A DNA stretch of 64,000 bases from an uncultured Eggerthellaceae bacterium. Its GTDB lineage: Bacteria; Actinomycetota; Coriobacteriia; Coriobacteriales; Eggerthellaceae. The DNA lies in contig CAJURX010000004.1 in NCBI GenBank assembly GCA_910589125.1, positions 62,001 to 126,000 of the forward strand, written 5' to 3'. The position numbers and the translations under genes were made by a program. Shown piece after piece: positions 34,403 through 43,436 of this stretch. The notes beneath the pieces were generated by a model, which was not told the DNA's origin, did no database searches, and saw only the letters and a list, made by a program, of their open reading frames with translations. How positions within the stretch are numbered: the stretch's first letter is position 1; every line of letters starts with the position of its first letter.

Positions 34403-35983
34403 ATGCAAGAACGCAGAGACAGACCAACGCCACGCAAGCGCATGGCGGGTCATGGCACCACGCCACCGGATCATCGGCTCGAGAGCGCGAGCGCGGCGCG
34501 CCGTCGCGCGCGAGCTGCGACGATCAAGAGCAGAGGCGCCCATCCTTCCCGCTCTCATGCGCGCTCATCTCACGAGCAGGCATCAGGCAGCCCCCTTTCC
34601 GCGCTGGCCGAATCCGGCATCACGCGCAGACAGCTCTTCATGGGAGCTGCGGGCCTCGTAGCTGCTGCGGCCGTTGCGGGTGGTGCATATGCCCTCACTT
34701 CGAGCAGCAAGGCGAATGCGGACACCTCCGAGGAGTCCCTGACCGTACCCGCAGATAAGGTATTCACTACCGAGCAATGCGAATACATGGAGGATGCGAA
34801 GGGCTTCGTCTCCCTGAGGACGCGCGCGTCGCTCCCCTTCGGCACCATCCTCACCGCATGCAGCGACTCCGTTGCCGCATGCCTCATACCCACCGAGGCC
34901 GCTGATCCGCTCGTGCAGATCAGCCTGCTCCATCTCGGATCGGGAAACCTCACCCCCGCATTGAAGGCTGCAGCGGGCAGAGAGGAGGGCTTCCAGATCC
35001 TGGATGCGCGCGCCCATGGAGGCGGCTTGGTGTGGCTCGAATCCAACCTCACCACTGGGCAGTGGCGCGTGTATTCCACCACGCTCGACGGAGCTTCGGT
35101 GGGAGAGCCCATCATGGCAGAAGAGCGCGATGGAGCGTGGAGCCTACCTTCCCTTGCGGTCTCCGATGGATTCGCATGGTGGCAGACCTCTCCGACCGAC
35201 ACCAAGGACAAGTCGCTCACCTCCCAGCTCTGCCGCACGCCCTTCGGGCAGGGATCCGATTCCGTGGATATCGTGGCAGAATCCCCGGGCGGCTTCGCCT
35301 GCGCACCCGCGCCCGCGGGGACAGGCATCGCCTCCGCCATCTCGGAGAGCAGGTCAGGGAGCGTCTGGACGCTCATCTATGCAGATGACGAAGCCGGGCA
35401 GATCACCGATTCGCTCACGATGCCAGCCACCATGAAGCCGCAGAACGTCTCCTATGGGCCGAACGGCTTCGGATTCACCTTCGACAGCATCTACCAAGTG
35501 GGTGACGGCATCTCCAACCTGGGCACCTATACGCCAGCGAACCCCATCTCCCTGACCGTCGCACAAGCAGAGCAGGACGCGCTCGCAGGGATCAAGAGCG
35601 AACGAGAAGCCGCGGCGAAGGGCAACGCAGAGGTGCAGCTGACCGATGCGGACTACGCAACGGCGAAGGCTCAGGCTGAGGACGCTGTGTGCAGCCTGTA
35701 CAGCGCAGCGGAATGGTTCCGCTTCCCCCGCGCTCCGATCACGCCCCCCGCCTTCACGGGCAATTGGGTGTTCGTCAAATCCACGAACGTGGTGGCAGCC
35801 GTGAACCTGGATGCGCGCAAGTACGTCACGATCACCACGGAATCAGCGACGCAAGGCTACGGCGAATACCTTGCCACCTCAGGCACCTCAAGCCGCATCG
35901 TCACCTTTGCGAATGTGGATTACACGCCCATGGATGGCGAGCAGATCAGAGAGTGCACGGTGCGCGTCTGGGAGACCGTCTGA
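34403..35983 (+). CDS. Tat-exported protein of unknown function
   Basis: 526 residues. A long, Arg-rich n-region (about 75 residues) leads to a twin-arginine signal, GITRRQLFMGAAGLVAAAAV, with a likely cleavage after SKANA near residue 108. The exported part (about 415 residues) is rich in beta strands with recurrent W- and G-containing blades (GLVWLESNLTTGQWRVY, GFAWWQTSPTD, GFGFTFDSIY), suggesting a beta-propeller-like fold. Four or more Cys are present. No catalytic motif is seen. It diverges from the response regulator and may be its target. The long n-region is unusual; starts at ATG 34442 or later would shorten it. Confidence 0.75.
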   Translation: MQERRDRPTPRKRMAGHGTTPPDHRLESASAARRRARAATIKSRGAHPSRSHARSSHEQASGSPLSALAESGITRRQLFMGAAGLVAAAAVAGGAYALTSSSKANADTSEESLTVPADKVFTTEQCEYMEDAKGFVSLRTRASLPFGTILTACSDSVAACLIPTEAADPLVQISLLHLGSGNLTPALKAAAGREEGFQILDARAHGGGLVWLESNLTTGQWRVYSTTLDGASVGEPIMAEERDGAWSLPSLAVSDGFAWWQTSPTDTKDKSLTSQLCRTPFGQGSDSVDIVAESPGGFACAPAPAGTGIASAISESRSGSVWTLIYADDEAGQITDSLTMPATMKPQNVSYGPNGFGFTFDSIYQVGDGISNLGTYTPANPISLTVAQAEQDALAGIKSEREAAAKGNAEVQLTDADYATAKAQAEDAVCSLYSAAEWFRFPRAPITPPAFTGNWVFVKSTNVVAAVNLDARKYVTITTESATQGYGEYLATSGTSSRIVTFANVDYTPMDGEQIRECTVRVWETV

Positions 35984-36043
35984 CCCTACCCGAAGCCACG
36001 GGGCGGCGAGATGCTGTCCAAGCCCGGCTCCGAATGCCGACTC

Positions 36044-36937
36044 CTACAGCTGATCAATGACCAAGAGTACCGAAGCCACGAGCAAGAACGATCCGAATAT
36101 GAAGCGAAGCGCCAGCTCGGGTACGTGCTTGAGCAGCTTCGATCCAATGACCGCTCCTGGAATGGCGCCGGCAGCCACGCAGACGCCCACCACCCAGTTC
36201 ACATTCCCCAGAAGCGCCTGCATCACGGTCCCAGGGATGGCGAGGAGCAGCACGCTGATCAGCGACGTCCCACTGGTCATCTTCATGGGCATCCCCAGAA
36301 GCTGCATGAATAGCGGGATGATGAGGAATCCACCGCCTAGGCCCACATAACCCGACAAGACCCCTGCCACGAGGCCGATCGCGCCAGCGCAGGCGATGGG
36401 CCTCGCTCCGCCGGGAACGACGTATGCGGATGCAGCTTCATCCACGCACTCCGCCTCCGCTGCACGGACCACGGCATCACGCTCTGCTCGCACCGCATCA
36501 GCCGCCACATCTGTCATATCTTCTGTTGGACCATGCGCAGCAGCACGCTCGCGCTTCAGGAGACCGAAGGCCTTCGTCAGCATCGTCATGGACGAATACG
36601 CGATGACCGCCGCAGCCGCCACCATGGTCATCCAATCAGACGAGATGGATGCGAGCCAGACGCCCACCGGAGACGTGAGAGCACCACCGATGCCCGCCGC
36701 AAGCCCGAAGCGAAGGACGCATGACCCGCGCCGCAGATGGGTCACGACACCCGTGATGGATGTGGGGATGATGGTGAACATGGATGTTGCCGTAGCGCCC
36801 AGGGCAGGCATGCCGAATGCCAGCTTGAACACGGGTACGAGGATGGTGCCCCCGCCGACGCCGAGCAGACCGGACAAGATGCCCACGGTGATCCCAACGC
36901 AGAGGAACACCACCAATGAAGCGAATGTCACATCCAC
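36044..36937 (-). CDS. TauE/SafE-family sulfite/anion exporter
   Basis: 297 residues with about eight membrane helices and the internal duplication of this family: GLLGVGGGTILVPVFKL in the first half and GYVGLGGGFLIIPLFMQL in the second. A roughly 60-residue charged loop divides the halves. It starts with GTG 36937 after AGAGGGC. Family members export or import sulfite, sulfoacetate or other organosulfur anions; the substrate here is unknown. The GT2 glycosyltransferase gene ends 24 nt upstream. Confidence 0.88.
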   Translation of the reverse strand: MDVTFASLVVFLCVGITVGILSGLLGVGGGTILVPVFKLAFGMPALGATATSMFTIIPTSITGVVTHLRRGSCVLRFGLAAGIGGALTSPVGVWLASISSDWMTMVAAAAVIAYSSMTMLTKAFGLLKRERAAAHGPTEDMTDVAADAVRAERDAVVRAAEAECVDEAASAYVVPGGARPIACAGAIGLVAGVLSGYVGLGGGFLIIPLFMQLLGMPMKMTSGTSLISVLLLAIPGTVMQALLGNVNWVVGVCVAAGAIPGAVIGSKLLKHVPELALRFIFGSFLLVASVLLVIDQL

Positions 36938-36961
36938 GGCACAAGCCCTCTGAGAGGTGTA

Positions 36962-38275
36962 TCAGGCGTCGTTCAGATCGAGGCGGATCTGACTGGTCAT
37001 GCCCGGATCCACATGAGCCTCGCGCCCCGGAATCTGCGGCACCTCTGCCACGTCCACCTGCTCCATGACGGGCTCCTGTCCCAGCAGAGCCGACTGCACG
37101 AGCGCGTTCGTCAGCAGCTTATCGGAGTCCATGCGCTCCATGATCTGCGGCCAGGTGCGCTGGAACTCGAAGTAGTTCGCGCAATGCTCCTCCGCATAGC
37201 GCTTCGCCTCACCCATGGCCTCCCTCGCCGCACGCCGGTATGCCTTCTTGTCGGGGCGCACCAAGCTCCGCAAGAACGCCGTGATGGCGATGCGCCGCTG
37301 CAACCCACGCTCCAAGAAGGGACCCGGATAGGGCTTCAATGACTGCGGCGAGATGCGCAAGAGGTCGATCAGCGAATAGCTGTACTCCAGCTTGTCATGC
37401 TCATAGAGCCAGCGGAAGATATCCTGACGGAAACGCTGCCCCTCATGCTTGGTCTTGGGCGGAAGATGACGCAGCTGCCATTCGTTGTCGAACCAGATAT
37501 CGGATCCATACATGCGCAGATTCAGCATGTAGTCCAGATCCTCGCCGCGCGGGATCCATGGGTCGAACGCCAACCTGCGATAGGCCTCCTTATGGATGGC
37601 GAGGCAGCCACCGCAGACATGGTTGCTGCGAGACAGGCGCGGGCCCGCCATGGCCTGCCTGATCCAGTCATTGAACGCACCGCCCTGCTGCCAGAAGCGG
37701 TTGTACCAACGGTCCTCCCATTTGGAATAGTAGGAGCCTTGGTCATTGATGTAGTAGCCCGTCTTGGCAAGGATGGGAACGCCCTTCTTCGTGAGCTTGC
37801 CCAACCCGTAGACCGCCTTGCGCATGAACGCCGGGTCATCCAGCACCTCGTCATCATCCAGGAAGATGACGGCTTCGAAGCCCAGCGCGTTCGCTACGAC
37901 CAGGCCCAGATTGCGAACAGCGCCATATCCGCGCAGCCCGATCTCCTGGTTCACATCCGTGATGCCCAACTGCTCCATCCGCTGACGGACCAAGTCGAGC
38001 TCCACATTGCCGATGACCAACGTGGACAGCTTCGGATGCGCGGCGGTGACGCTCCGGACCTTCGCGGCAGCTTCAGCCTCTATCCCGCGATCTGCTGCCA
38101 CCAATACGATGACGAGCCCGAGATGCTCCACCCCTTCAAGGGAGGTCAAGCATCTATCGAGCTCGCCATCATCATTGATATTCGTCGTGTGATCGTAGTT
38201 CCCGACGATCCCCCGCACCTCGGAGCGCCTGCGCGTCCCGGTGACGAAGGTCGGGATGACCACTGCTGGATTCAC
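36962..38275 (-). CDS. Family 2 glycosyltransferase
   Basis: 437 residues with a GT-A nucleotide-sugar domain. Visible are the VVIPTFVTG start, DRCLTSL, AVRNLGLVVANALG, the metal-binding DDD in AVIFLDDDEVLDD, a CGGCLAI segment and WIPRGEDLDYMLNLRMYG resembling the GT2 acceptor/base region. The C-terminal 150 residues are helical. No membrane helix is seen, so it is cytoplasmic or peripheral. It starts with GTG 38275 after GGGAAG. It could act in cell-wall polysaccharide assembly; the sugar is unknown. TauE/SafE follows. Confidence 0.85.
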   Translation of the reverse strand: MNPAVVIPTFVTGTRRRSEVRGIVGNYDHTTNINDDGELDRCLTSLEGVEHLGLVIVLVAADRGIEAEAAAKVRSVTAAHPKLSTLVIGNVELDLVRQRMEQLGITDVNQEIGLRGYGAVRNLGLVVANALGFEAVIFLDDDEVLDDPAFMRKAVYGLGKLTKKGVPILAKTGYYINDQGSYYSKWEDRWYNRFWQQGGAFNDWIRQAMAGPRLSRSNHVCGGCLAIHKEAYRRLAFDPWIPRGEDLDYMLNLRMYGSDIWFDNEWQLRHLPPKTKHEGQRFRQDIFRWLYEHDKLEYSYSLIDLLRISPQSLKPYPGPFLERGLQRRIAITAFLRSLVRPDKKAYRRAAREAMGEAKRYAEEHCANYFEFQRTWPQIMERMDSDKLLTNALVQSALLGQEPVMEQVDVAEVPQIPGREAHVDPGMTSQIRLDLNDA

Positions 38276-38313
38276 GTGCGCTTCCCTGCGCTATCCGGCT
38301 ATCCGGAACCCAG

Positions 38314-39072
38314 CTAGTTCTTGACGACCAGCGTCACCTTCGCCGCAGCCTGTCCGACCTCTTGCAGCGAGTCCGGATCGTATGCAGAGAACGTGGCCGT
38401 TGCCGGATACACGCCAGCAGCCAGCGGCTGAGACAGCTTGATGGTCTCGATCGTGCTGTCGGGCTTGATGCCACCAGACTGATAGACCACCTCACCGTTG
38501 CTGTCCGTGGTGATGGTCACCTTGAGGACGTACTTGTTGGAAGGCACGTTCTCGATGAAGGCAGTGCCCGGGGCGGTGCCATTCTCGAATTCGATCTGGC
38601 TGGCAATGGAGATGTTCAGCATGCCCTCCTGCATCTGCCTGTTGCGCTCAGCTTCGATCTCCTCCAGGGTCTTGTAGGAAGCCTGACCCTCCTTCGCATC
38701 CGGATCATAGAAGCCGCTGTTCGCATTGTTCACGAAGAAGAATGCGCACGCGATGACGATGACCACGACGACGATGGCGCCGATCAGGATGCGCAGGTTG
38801 CGCTTGCGCGTTGCGTCATCTCCGCCATTCCCGCCAGCCGGCTTCTTCTCAGGCTGACCTCCTGTGGGAGGGACCGGCGGAACAGCGCCGCCCATCGGCT
38901 GCTGCCGAGAAGCCTGCGGAGCGCCCTGCATCGGCATGCTGGGCCGCGGCTGCGGCTGAGGCTGCGGTTGTGGCGCGCGCTGGAACTGCTGCGGCTGAGG
39001 TGAGGGCATATTCGAAGCGGGCCCCGGCGTGCCACCCTGCTGCGCTGGACCGTTCTGCATGTTTCCCGTCAT
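38314..39072 (-). CDS. Membrane-anchored protein with Pro/Gln-rich tail and extracellular beta domain
   Basis: 252 residues. Residues 1-95 are Pro-Gln-Gly rich (alternating P-Q repeats) and cytoplasmic, one helix follows (about 96-118, ILIGAIVVVVIVIACAFFFV), then a C-terminal domain outside the membrane. That domain contains FIENVPSNKYVLKVTITTD, VVYQSGGIKPDSTIETIKL and AAGVYPATATFSAYDP, a pattern shared with the C-terminus of the protein at 42139-43308. No enzyme motif. It diverges from the LytS-type kinase across an operator-like repeat. Possibly an envelope sensor or ligand-binding protein. Confidence 0.75.
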   Translation of the reverse strand: MTGNMQNGPAQQGGTPGPASNMPSPQPQQFQRAPQPQPQPQPRPSMPMQGAPQASRQQPMGGAVPPVPPTGGQPEKKPAGGNGGDDATRKRNLRILIGAIVVVVIVIACAFFFVNNANSGFYDPDAKEGQASYKTLEEIEAERNRQMQEGMLNISIASQIEFENGTAPGTAFIENVPSNKYVLKVTITTDSNGEVVYQSGGIKPDSTIETIKLSQPLAAGVYPATATFSAYDPDSLQEVGQAAAKVTLVVKN

Positions 39073-39102
39073 GTTCGCTTCCTTGCTTTTCTGAACCCGA
39101 GA

Positions 39103-39118
39103 TGCACAAAGTGCACAA
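39103..39118. promoter_or_regulatory. Operator-like repeat in a divergent promoter region
   Basis: TGCACAAAGTGCACAA: both a palindrome (TGCAC-AAA-GTGCA) and a direct repeat of TGCACAA with 9-nt step. It lies in the AT-rich 141-bp gap between divergent genes, near TATACT (minus) and TATATT (plus) hexamers. Confidence 0.5.
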
Positions 39119-39213
39119 TTAGCTGTGAGTATATTAATGGTTCAGGTATCGTTTGTAAAAAGCTTTTGGGAAACTCTTCGCAAATAGTCCAGCATCGGCA
39201 TGAGGAGGAGCAC

Positions 39214-40560
39214 ATGCGGACATTCGATAAGAAGAAGCGACTGCGCCATATGATGCCGCGCCCGCTGTCCTTGGAGATGCTCGCTGGCCTCGTGGCGCTC
39301 ATCGCCGCCGGCACGCTGATCTGGACGATCTTCGGGTCCCCCATGTCGGTGCCCATCATCCTGTGCTCTGGCCTGATCTTCACCATCAGCGTCGCCATCA
39401 TCATCCGCCTGCTGCTGGACCCTGACTCCATCCGCGCCCGCCAGACGGATGCCATGCTTCGCCTGTCCAGCAAGATGGTGGACCTCACTAGCGAGGGCCT
39501 TGACCAGAAGGCGGCCCAGCAGATATGCGAGTTCCTGCTCTCCAGCACGCAGGCCATCGCCGTTGCCATCACCGACCGCAAGATCATCCTCGGCTACGCA
39601 GGCTACATGGAAGCGGAGAATCCCTCAGGCGCACGGATCCGCACGCACGCCACGCACAAGGTCATCGACGAAGGCCAGCCCCGCGTGATCTACACGCGCG
39701 AGGACATCGGCTTCCCAGAGGGTTCCAAGATGATCGAGTCGGCCATCATCATCCCGCTCACGGTGGGCCGTGACATCTTCGGCACCCTCAAGTTCTACTA
39801 CCGCAGCTCGCGCAAGATCACCGAGACGCAGAAATCCATCGCGCAGGGCTTCGGCACGCTGCTCTCCACGCAGATCGCAGCAGCGGAGCTGGAAGAGCAG
39901 CGCGAGCTGGCCACCTCCATGGAGCTCAAGATGCTCCAAAGCCAGATCAACCCGCACTTCCTCTTCAACACCATCAACACCATCGCATCCTTCATCCGCA
40001 CCGACCCCGCGAAGGCGCGCATCCTCCTGCGCGAGTTCGCCGTGTTCTACCGGTCCACCCTTGAGAATGCGCAGGACCGCATCCCGCTGCAGCGGGAGCT
40101 GGAGCAGACCCAGCGCTACTTCACCTTCGAGGTGGCGCGCTTCGGCGAGGATCGGCTGTCGATGATCGTGGACCTGGGCAGTGCAGCTGACCTGATCCAA
40201 GAGATGCTCGTCCCGCCCTTCCTCCTCCAGCCGCTGGTGGAGAATGCCGTCAAGCACGCCATGCCCGCAACGGGCCTGCTCACCGTGCGGATAACCGGCA
40301 GCATCGAAGGTGCAGATGTGCTGGTGAACGTGGCGGATGATGGCGTGGGCATGGATGAGGCCGCGCGCCAGGGCATCCTTCATCCGAAGTCGGAGACCGG
40401 TTTGGGGATAGCGGTCAAGAACGTGCATGACCGCATGCACGGGTTCTATGGCGAACGCGCCTCCATGACCGTGGAATCCGCCCCGCATGAGGGGACCACC
40501 ATCACGCTGCGCTTCCCCAATGAGGCCACGAGCACGCCTAGCGAGGCCATCGTCGTCTGA
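39214..40560 (+). CDS. LytS-type sensor histidine kinase
   Basis: 448 residues: two membrane helices (about 22-40 and 48-68), a GAF-like sensor (about 95-225), then a His_kinase domain with the acceptor His in QINPHFLFNTINTIASF, the PPFLLQPLVENAVKHA motif and ADDGVGMD and GTTITLRF ATP-binding segments. ATG 39214 follows GAGGAGGAG. LytS kinases normally pair with LytTR regulators and sense envelope state or pyruvate/oxygen; no regulator gene lies beside it here, so it is an orphan. It faces purB across a short convergent gap. Confidence 0.9.
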   Translation: MRTFDKKKRLRHMMPRPLSLEMLAGLVALIAAGTLIWTIFGSPMSVPIILCSGLIFTISVAIIIRLLLDPDSIRARQTDAMLRLSSKMVDLTSEGLDQKAAQQICEFLLSSTQAIAVAITDRKIILGYAGYMEAENPSGARIRTHATHKVIDEGQPRVIYTREDIGFPEGSKMIESAIIIPLTVGRDIFGTLKFYYRSSRKITETQKSIAQGFGTLLSTQIAAAELEEQRELATSMELKMLQSQINPHFLFNTINTIASFIRTDPAKARILLREFAVFYRSTLENAQDRIPLQRELEQTQRYFTFEVARFGEDRLSMIVDLGSAADLIQEMLVPPFLLQPLVENAVKHAMPATGLLTVRITGSIEGADVLVNVADDGVGMDEAARQGILHPKSETGLGIAVKNVHDRMHGFYGERASMTVESAPHEGTTITLRFPNEATSTPSEAIVV

Positions 40561-40662
40561 TTGGGCGCACGGCCCACGTGGCAGCAGCGCCTGACGCAAA
40601 CACTCCCCGGCAAGCCCTCCCCGAACCCAAGAGCCTTCCGAGAGCCGTATGGCTTAGAGCTC

Positions 40663-42027
40663 CTAGAACTCCAGCGGCTCCAAGCGATCGAACACGATGT
40701 TGGTGCGCGTCAAGAATGCCTGCGGATCGAAGATGGCATCCACCTGCTCGGTCGTGACCGCACCAGCAGCCATGAGCTCCTGCACCTTCTCATCGGCCAG
40801 CACGCGCTCCTTGAAGGTAGGGCCATCCACAGCGTCTTGGATGTCCTCCCATACCTGCATGGCATTGCGCTGCACCACCACATACGCATCCTCGCGCGTC
40901 ATGCCCGCTTCCACCAATGCCAAGAGCATCTTGCTCGAGAAGATGAGCCCGCGCGTGCGCCACAGGTTATGCTCCATCTTCGCCGGGTAGACCTGCAGGC
41001 CGTCGAGCATCCACTGCATCTTCGCGAACATGTAATCCAGGGCGATGAAGCTATCCGCGAGCGCGATGCGCTCAGCGCTCGAGTGGGAGATGTCGCGCTC
41101 ATACCAAAGAGCCACGTCATCGAAGGCCACCTGCGCATTCGCCTTGACGATGCGAGCCATCCCGCAGACGCGCTCTGCCGTGATGGGGTTGCGCTTGTGC
41201 GGCATGGCGGAGGACCCCTTCTGCCCCTTCGTGAACGGCTCCTCAGCCTCGATCACGTCGGACTGCTGGAGCAGACGGACCTGCATGGCGATGCTCTCGA
41301 GCGTTGACGCCGTCACCGCAAGGGCTGCAGCGACCTGCGCATGGCGGTCGCGGGCGAGGACCTGCGTTGACAGCGGATCAGGGGTGAGCCCCAGCTTCTC
41401 GCAAACGTACTGTTCCACGAACGGATCGATGCTGGAATACGTGCCCACCGCACCGGATATGGCACCGACAGCTGCCACCTCGCGAGCCTGCTCGAGGCGC
41501 ACGAGGCACCGATGGAGCGCCCAGGCCCAGCTGCCGAACTTCATGCCGAAGGTCATGGACTCCGCGTGGATGCCATGGGTGCGGCCCACGCAGAGGGTGT
41601 CGCGCAGCTCGAAGGCGCGGCGCTTGCACGTGGCCCCCAGCGCGCGCACATCCTGGATGATGATGTCCAGCGCCTGCGTGATCTGATACGACAGCGCGGT
41701 GTCGCCCAGGTCAGAAGAGGTCATGCCGAAATGCACCCAGCGACTCGGCTTCTCCTGGCCCTCGGGGATATCCGCATCTATGTTCTCAGCCATGTTCGTG
41801 GTGAATGCGATCACGTCATGGTTGGTGGTCTTCTCTATCTCGGAGATGCGCGCCGCATCCGCTGCCGCATGATCGCGGATCCACTGCGCCTCCTCAGCCG
41901 TGATCCCGATCGCGCCGAGCTCGGCTTGCGCCTCGCATGCCAGCACCTCTATCTCGCGCCAGATGTCGAACTTGTTCTGGAAGTCCCAGATGTGGCCCAT
42001 CTCAGGGCGCGTATAACGGTCGATCAT
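40663..42027 (-). CDS. purB: Adenylosuccinate lyase
   Basis: 454 residues of the fumarase/aspartase superfamily. The signature GSSAMPHKRNPITAERV carries the catalytic Ser loop; HFGMTSSDLGDTAL and VGRTHGIHAESMTFG give the other active-site strands. It acts twice in purine synthesis (SAICAR and adenylosuccinate cleavage). ATG 42027 has GGAGGAAG upstream and a TACAAT hexamer at 42060-42065 as possible -10. It is a single-gene unit converging with the LytS gene. Confidence 0.96.
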   Translation of the reverse strand: MIDRYTRPEMGHIWDFQNKFDIWREIEVLACEAQAELGAIGITAEEAQWIRDHAAADAARISEIEKTTNHDVIAFTTNMAENIDADIPEGQEKPSRWVHFGMTSSDLGDTALSYQITQALDIIIQDVRALGATCKRRAFELRDTLCVGRTHGIHAESMTFGMKFGSWAWALHRCLVRLEQAREVAAVGAISGAVGTYSSIDPFVEQYVCEKLGLTPDPLSTQVLARDRHAQVAAALAVTASTLESIAMQVRLLQQSDVIEAEEPFTKGQKGSSAMPHKRNPITAERVCGMARIVKANAQVAFDDVALWYERDISHSSAERIALADSFIALDYMFAKMQWMLDGLQVYPAKMEHNLWRTRGLIFSSKMLLALVEAGMTREDAYVVVQRNAMQVWEDIQDAVDGPTFKERVLADEKVQELMAAGAVTTEQVDAIFDPQAFLTRTNIVFDRLEPLEF

Positions 42028-42138
42028 GAAGACCCTTCCTCCCCCGCGTGAACGGCTTCATTGTACTGGATTTCCCTACGCGCGAGCGCTGTCCATCGCC
42101 TCACGTAGAGCGAGCATGCCCTCTCAAGCGGCACTCGA

Positions 42139-43308
42139 TCAATACACGCGGATGATGCAGTCCTCGTCGCTATCGGTGGTGTCCATGTAGCGCCATCCAT
42201 CACCGAATGCCGTGTACCGCACCGTGACCGAATGCTCACCGGTAGGCAGGGGCTCAGCGAGCGTGATGTAGTCCAGCGTCATGCCGGGTGCTATGCGCGG
42301 AGACTCATAGAGCGTGTCCCCTGTCTCATTCGAGATGACGGAGAACCGCATGTCTCCCGTATTCGCTGGCACATTCGAGAACGCGATGAACCCATAGGGA
42401 GAATCATCCTTGCAAGCGATCGTCGATGAGAATTTGGTCCAGTAGCTACCTTCTTCGATATCCGTATCGTAGAAATCCGCGGCCATGTCTTCGGTCAGCA
42501 CCGAAGAGGGGCCCTCGCGCACGATCGACCCCATGGCTCCCTCCGTGTCTTCGAGCGTCATGACGTCCACGATCGTCCAGTCAGGATGTTCGGCCTTGGC
42601 ATCCCATCCGAGCACCACATCCAGCTTCCCCTCATGAGCCACGCCGTCCACCATGCGCACGAGTGCGATCTGGGCATCCTCTTCACCTCGGTCGAACTCG
42701 TTGCTCACGATGGTGGCCTCGGTGTCCACGCCGAAGAAGCCAGCAACGCTCAAGGGGTTGGCGAACGTGAACGTACCCTTGCTCTCATCGGCCTTCGCCA
42801 TGATGTCGGGCAGATGCGCCAGGAGCGCCTCGTCAGGGATCTTGGCGATGGGTGCGTAGCTCTCCTTTGCGAGATCCGCCTGATCGACCACCCAAGCACC
42901 ATCTTCCTTCTTGCAGTGAACGGTGAATCCATCCGAGAGCCCATACGCGCCGTTCTCTGCGTCCACCGTAACGGCAGCAGTCGCATCAGATGCGAAGAAC
43001 CCGCGCTTGAGCTCATCGACCTGAACAGCCACCGCGGTGAAGCCGCTCTGGTCACCCCAGGCGCTCGGTATGACGCGTTCGGTGATGAGAGCGCTCTCGG
43101 CCATGGAGGCCTCTATCCCCTCCTTGGCGGCAGCGTCTTCGGCACCGTTCACCAATACGAGCACGACGGCGATGATGACCACCGCAACCGCGATGCCCAA
43201 GCCGATGAAGAGGGGCTTGCGATCCTTCTTCTGAGGCTGGGCCTCTGGATCCTGCGCATCCTCTTCCACATGCGGCGTTCCTTCGGGGTGCAGTGTCTCG
43301 TCAGCCAT
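42139..43308 (-). CDS. Membrane-anchored protein with C-terminal beta domain
   Basis: 389 residues. An acidic cytoplasmic start (1-30), one membrane helix (about 33-55, LFIGLGIAVAVVIIAVVLVLV) and a large external part. Residues 60-280 form an alpha/beta domain with no recognised family; the last 90 include FSNVPANTGDMRFSVISNE, LYESPRIAPGMTLDYITLA and TGEHSVTVRYTAFGD, matching the pattern in the protein at 38314-39072. GGAGG precedes ATG 43308; a longer start is unsupported. It follows the Ser/Thr kinase gene by 128 nt and may be its extracellular partner or substrate; inference only. Confidence 0.72.
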   Translation of the reverse strand: MADETLHPEGTPHVEEDAQDPEAQPQKKDRKPLFIGLGIAVAVVIIAVVLVLVNGAEDAAAKEGIEASMAESALITERVIPSAWGDQSGFTAVAVQVDELKRGFFASDATAAVTVDAENGAYGLSDGFTVHCKKEDGAWVVDQADLAKESYAPIAKIPDEALLAHLPDIMAKADESKGTFTFANPLSVAGFFGVDTEATIVSNEFDRGEEDAQIALVRMVDGVAHEGKLDVVLGWDAKAEHPDWTIVDVMTLEDTEGAMGSIVREGPSSVLTEDMAADFYDTDIEEGSYWTKFSSTIACKDDSPYGFIAFSNVPANTGDMRFSVISNETGDTLYESPRIAPGMTLDYITLAEPLPTGEHSVTVRYTAFGDGWRYMDTTDSDEDCIIRVY

Positions 43309-43436
43309 GCTTGCCTCCGTCCCTGCCTTCCGGCCACGTTGCCGTGATGACATCAGCATACCAGCGAATGGTGCCAGTCCACCCCGCGACATGCGCATCC
43401 TCGCTCAGACAGGAGAGGCCCTGCGCGCCTGCGCCG

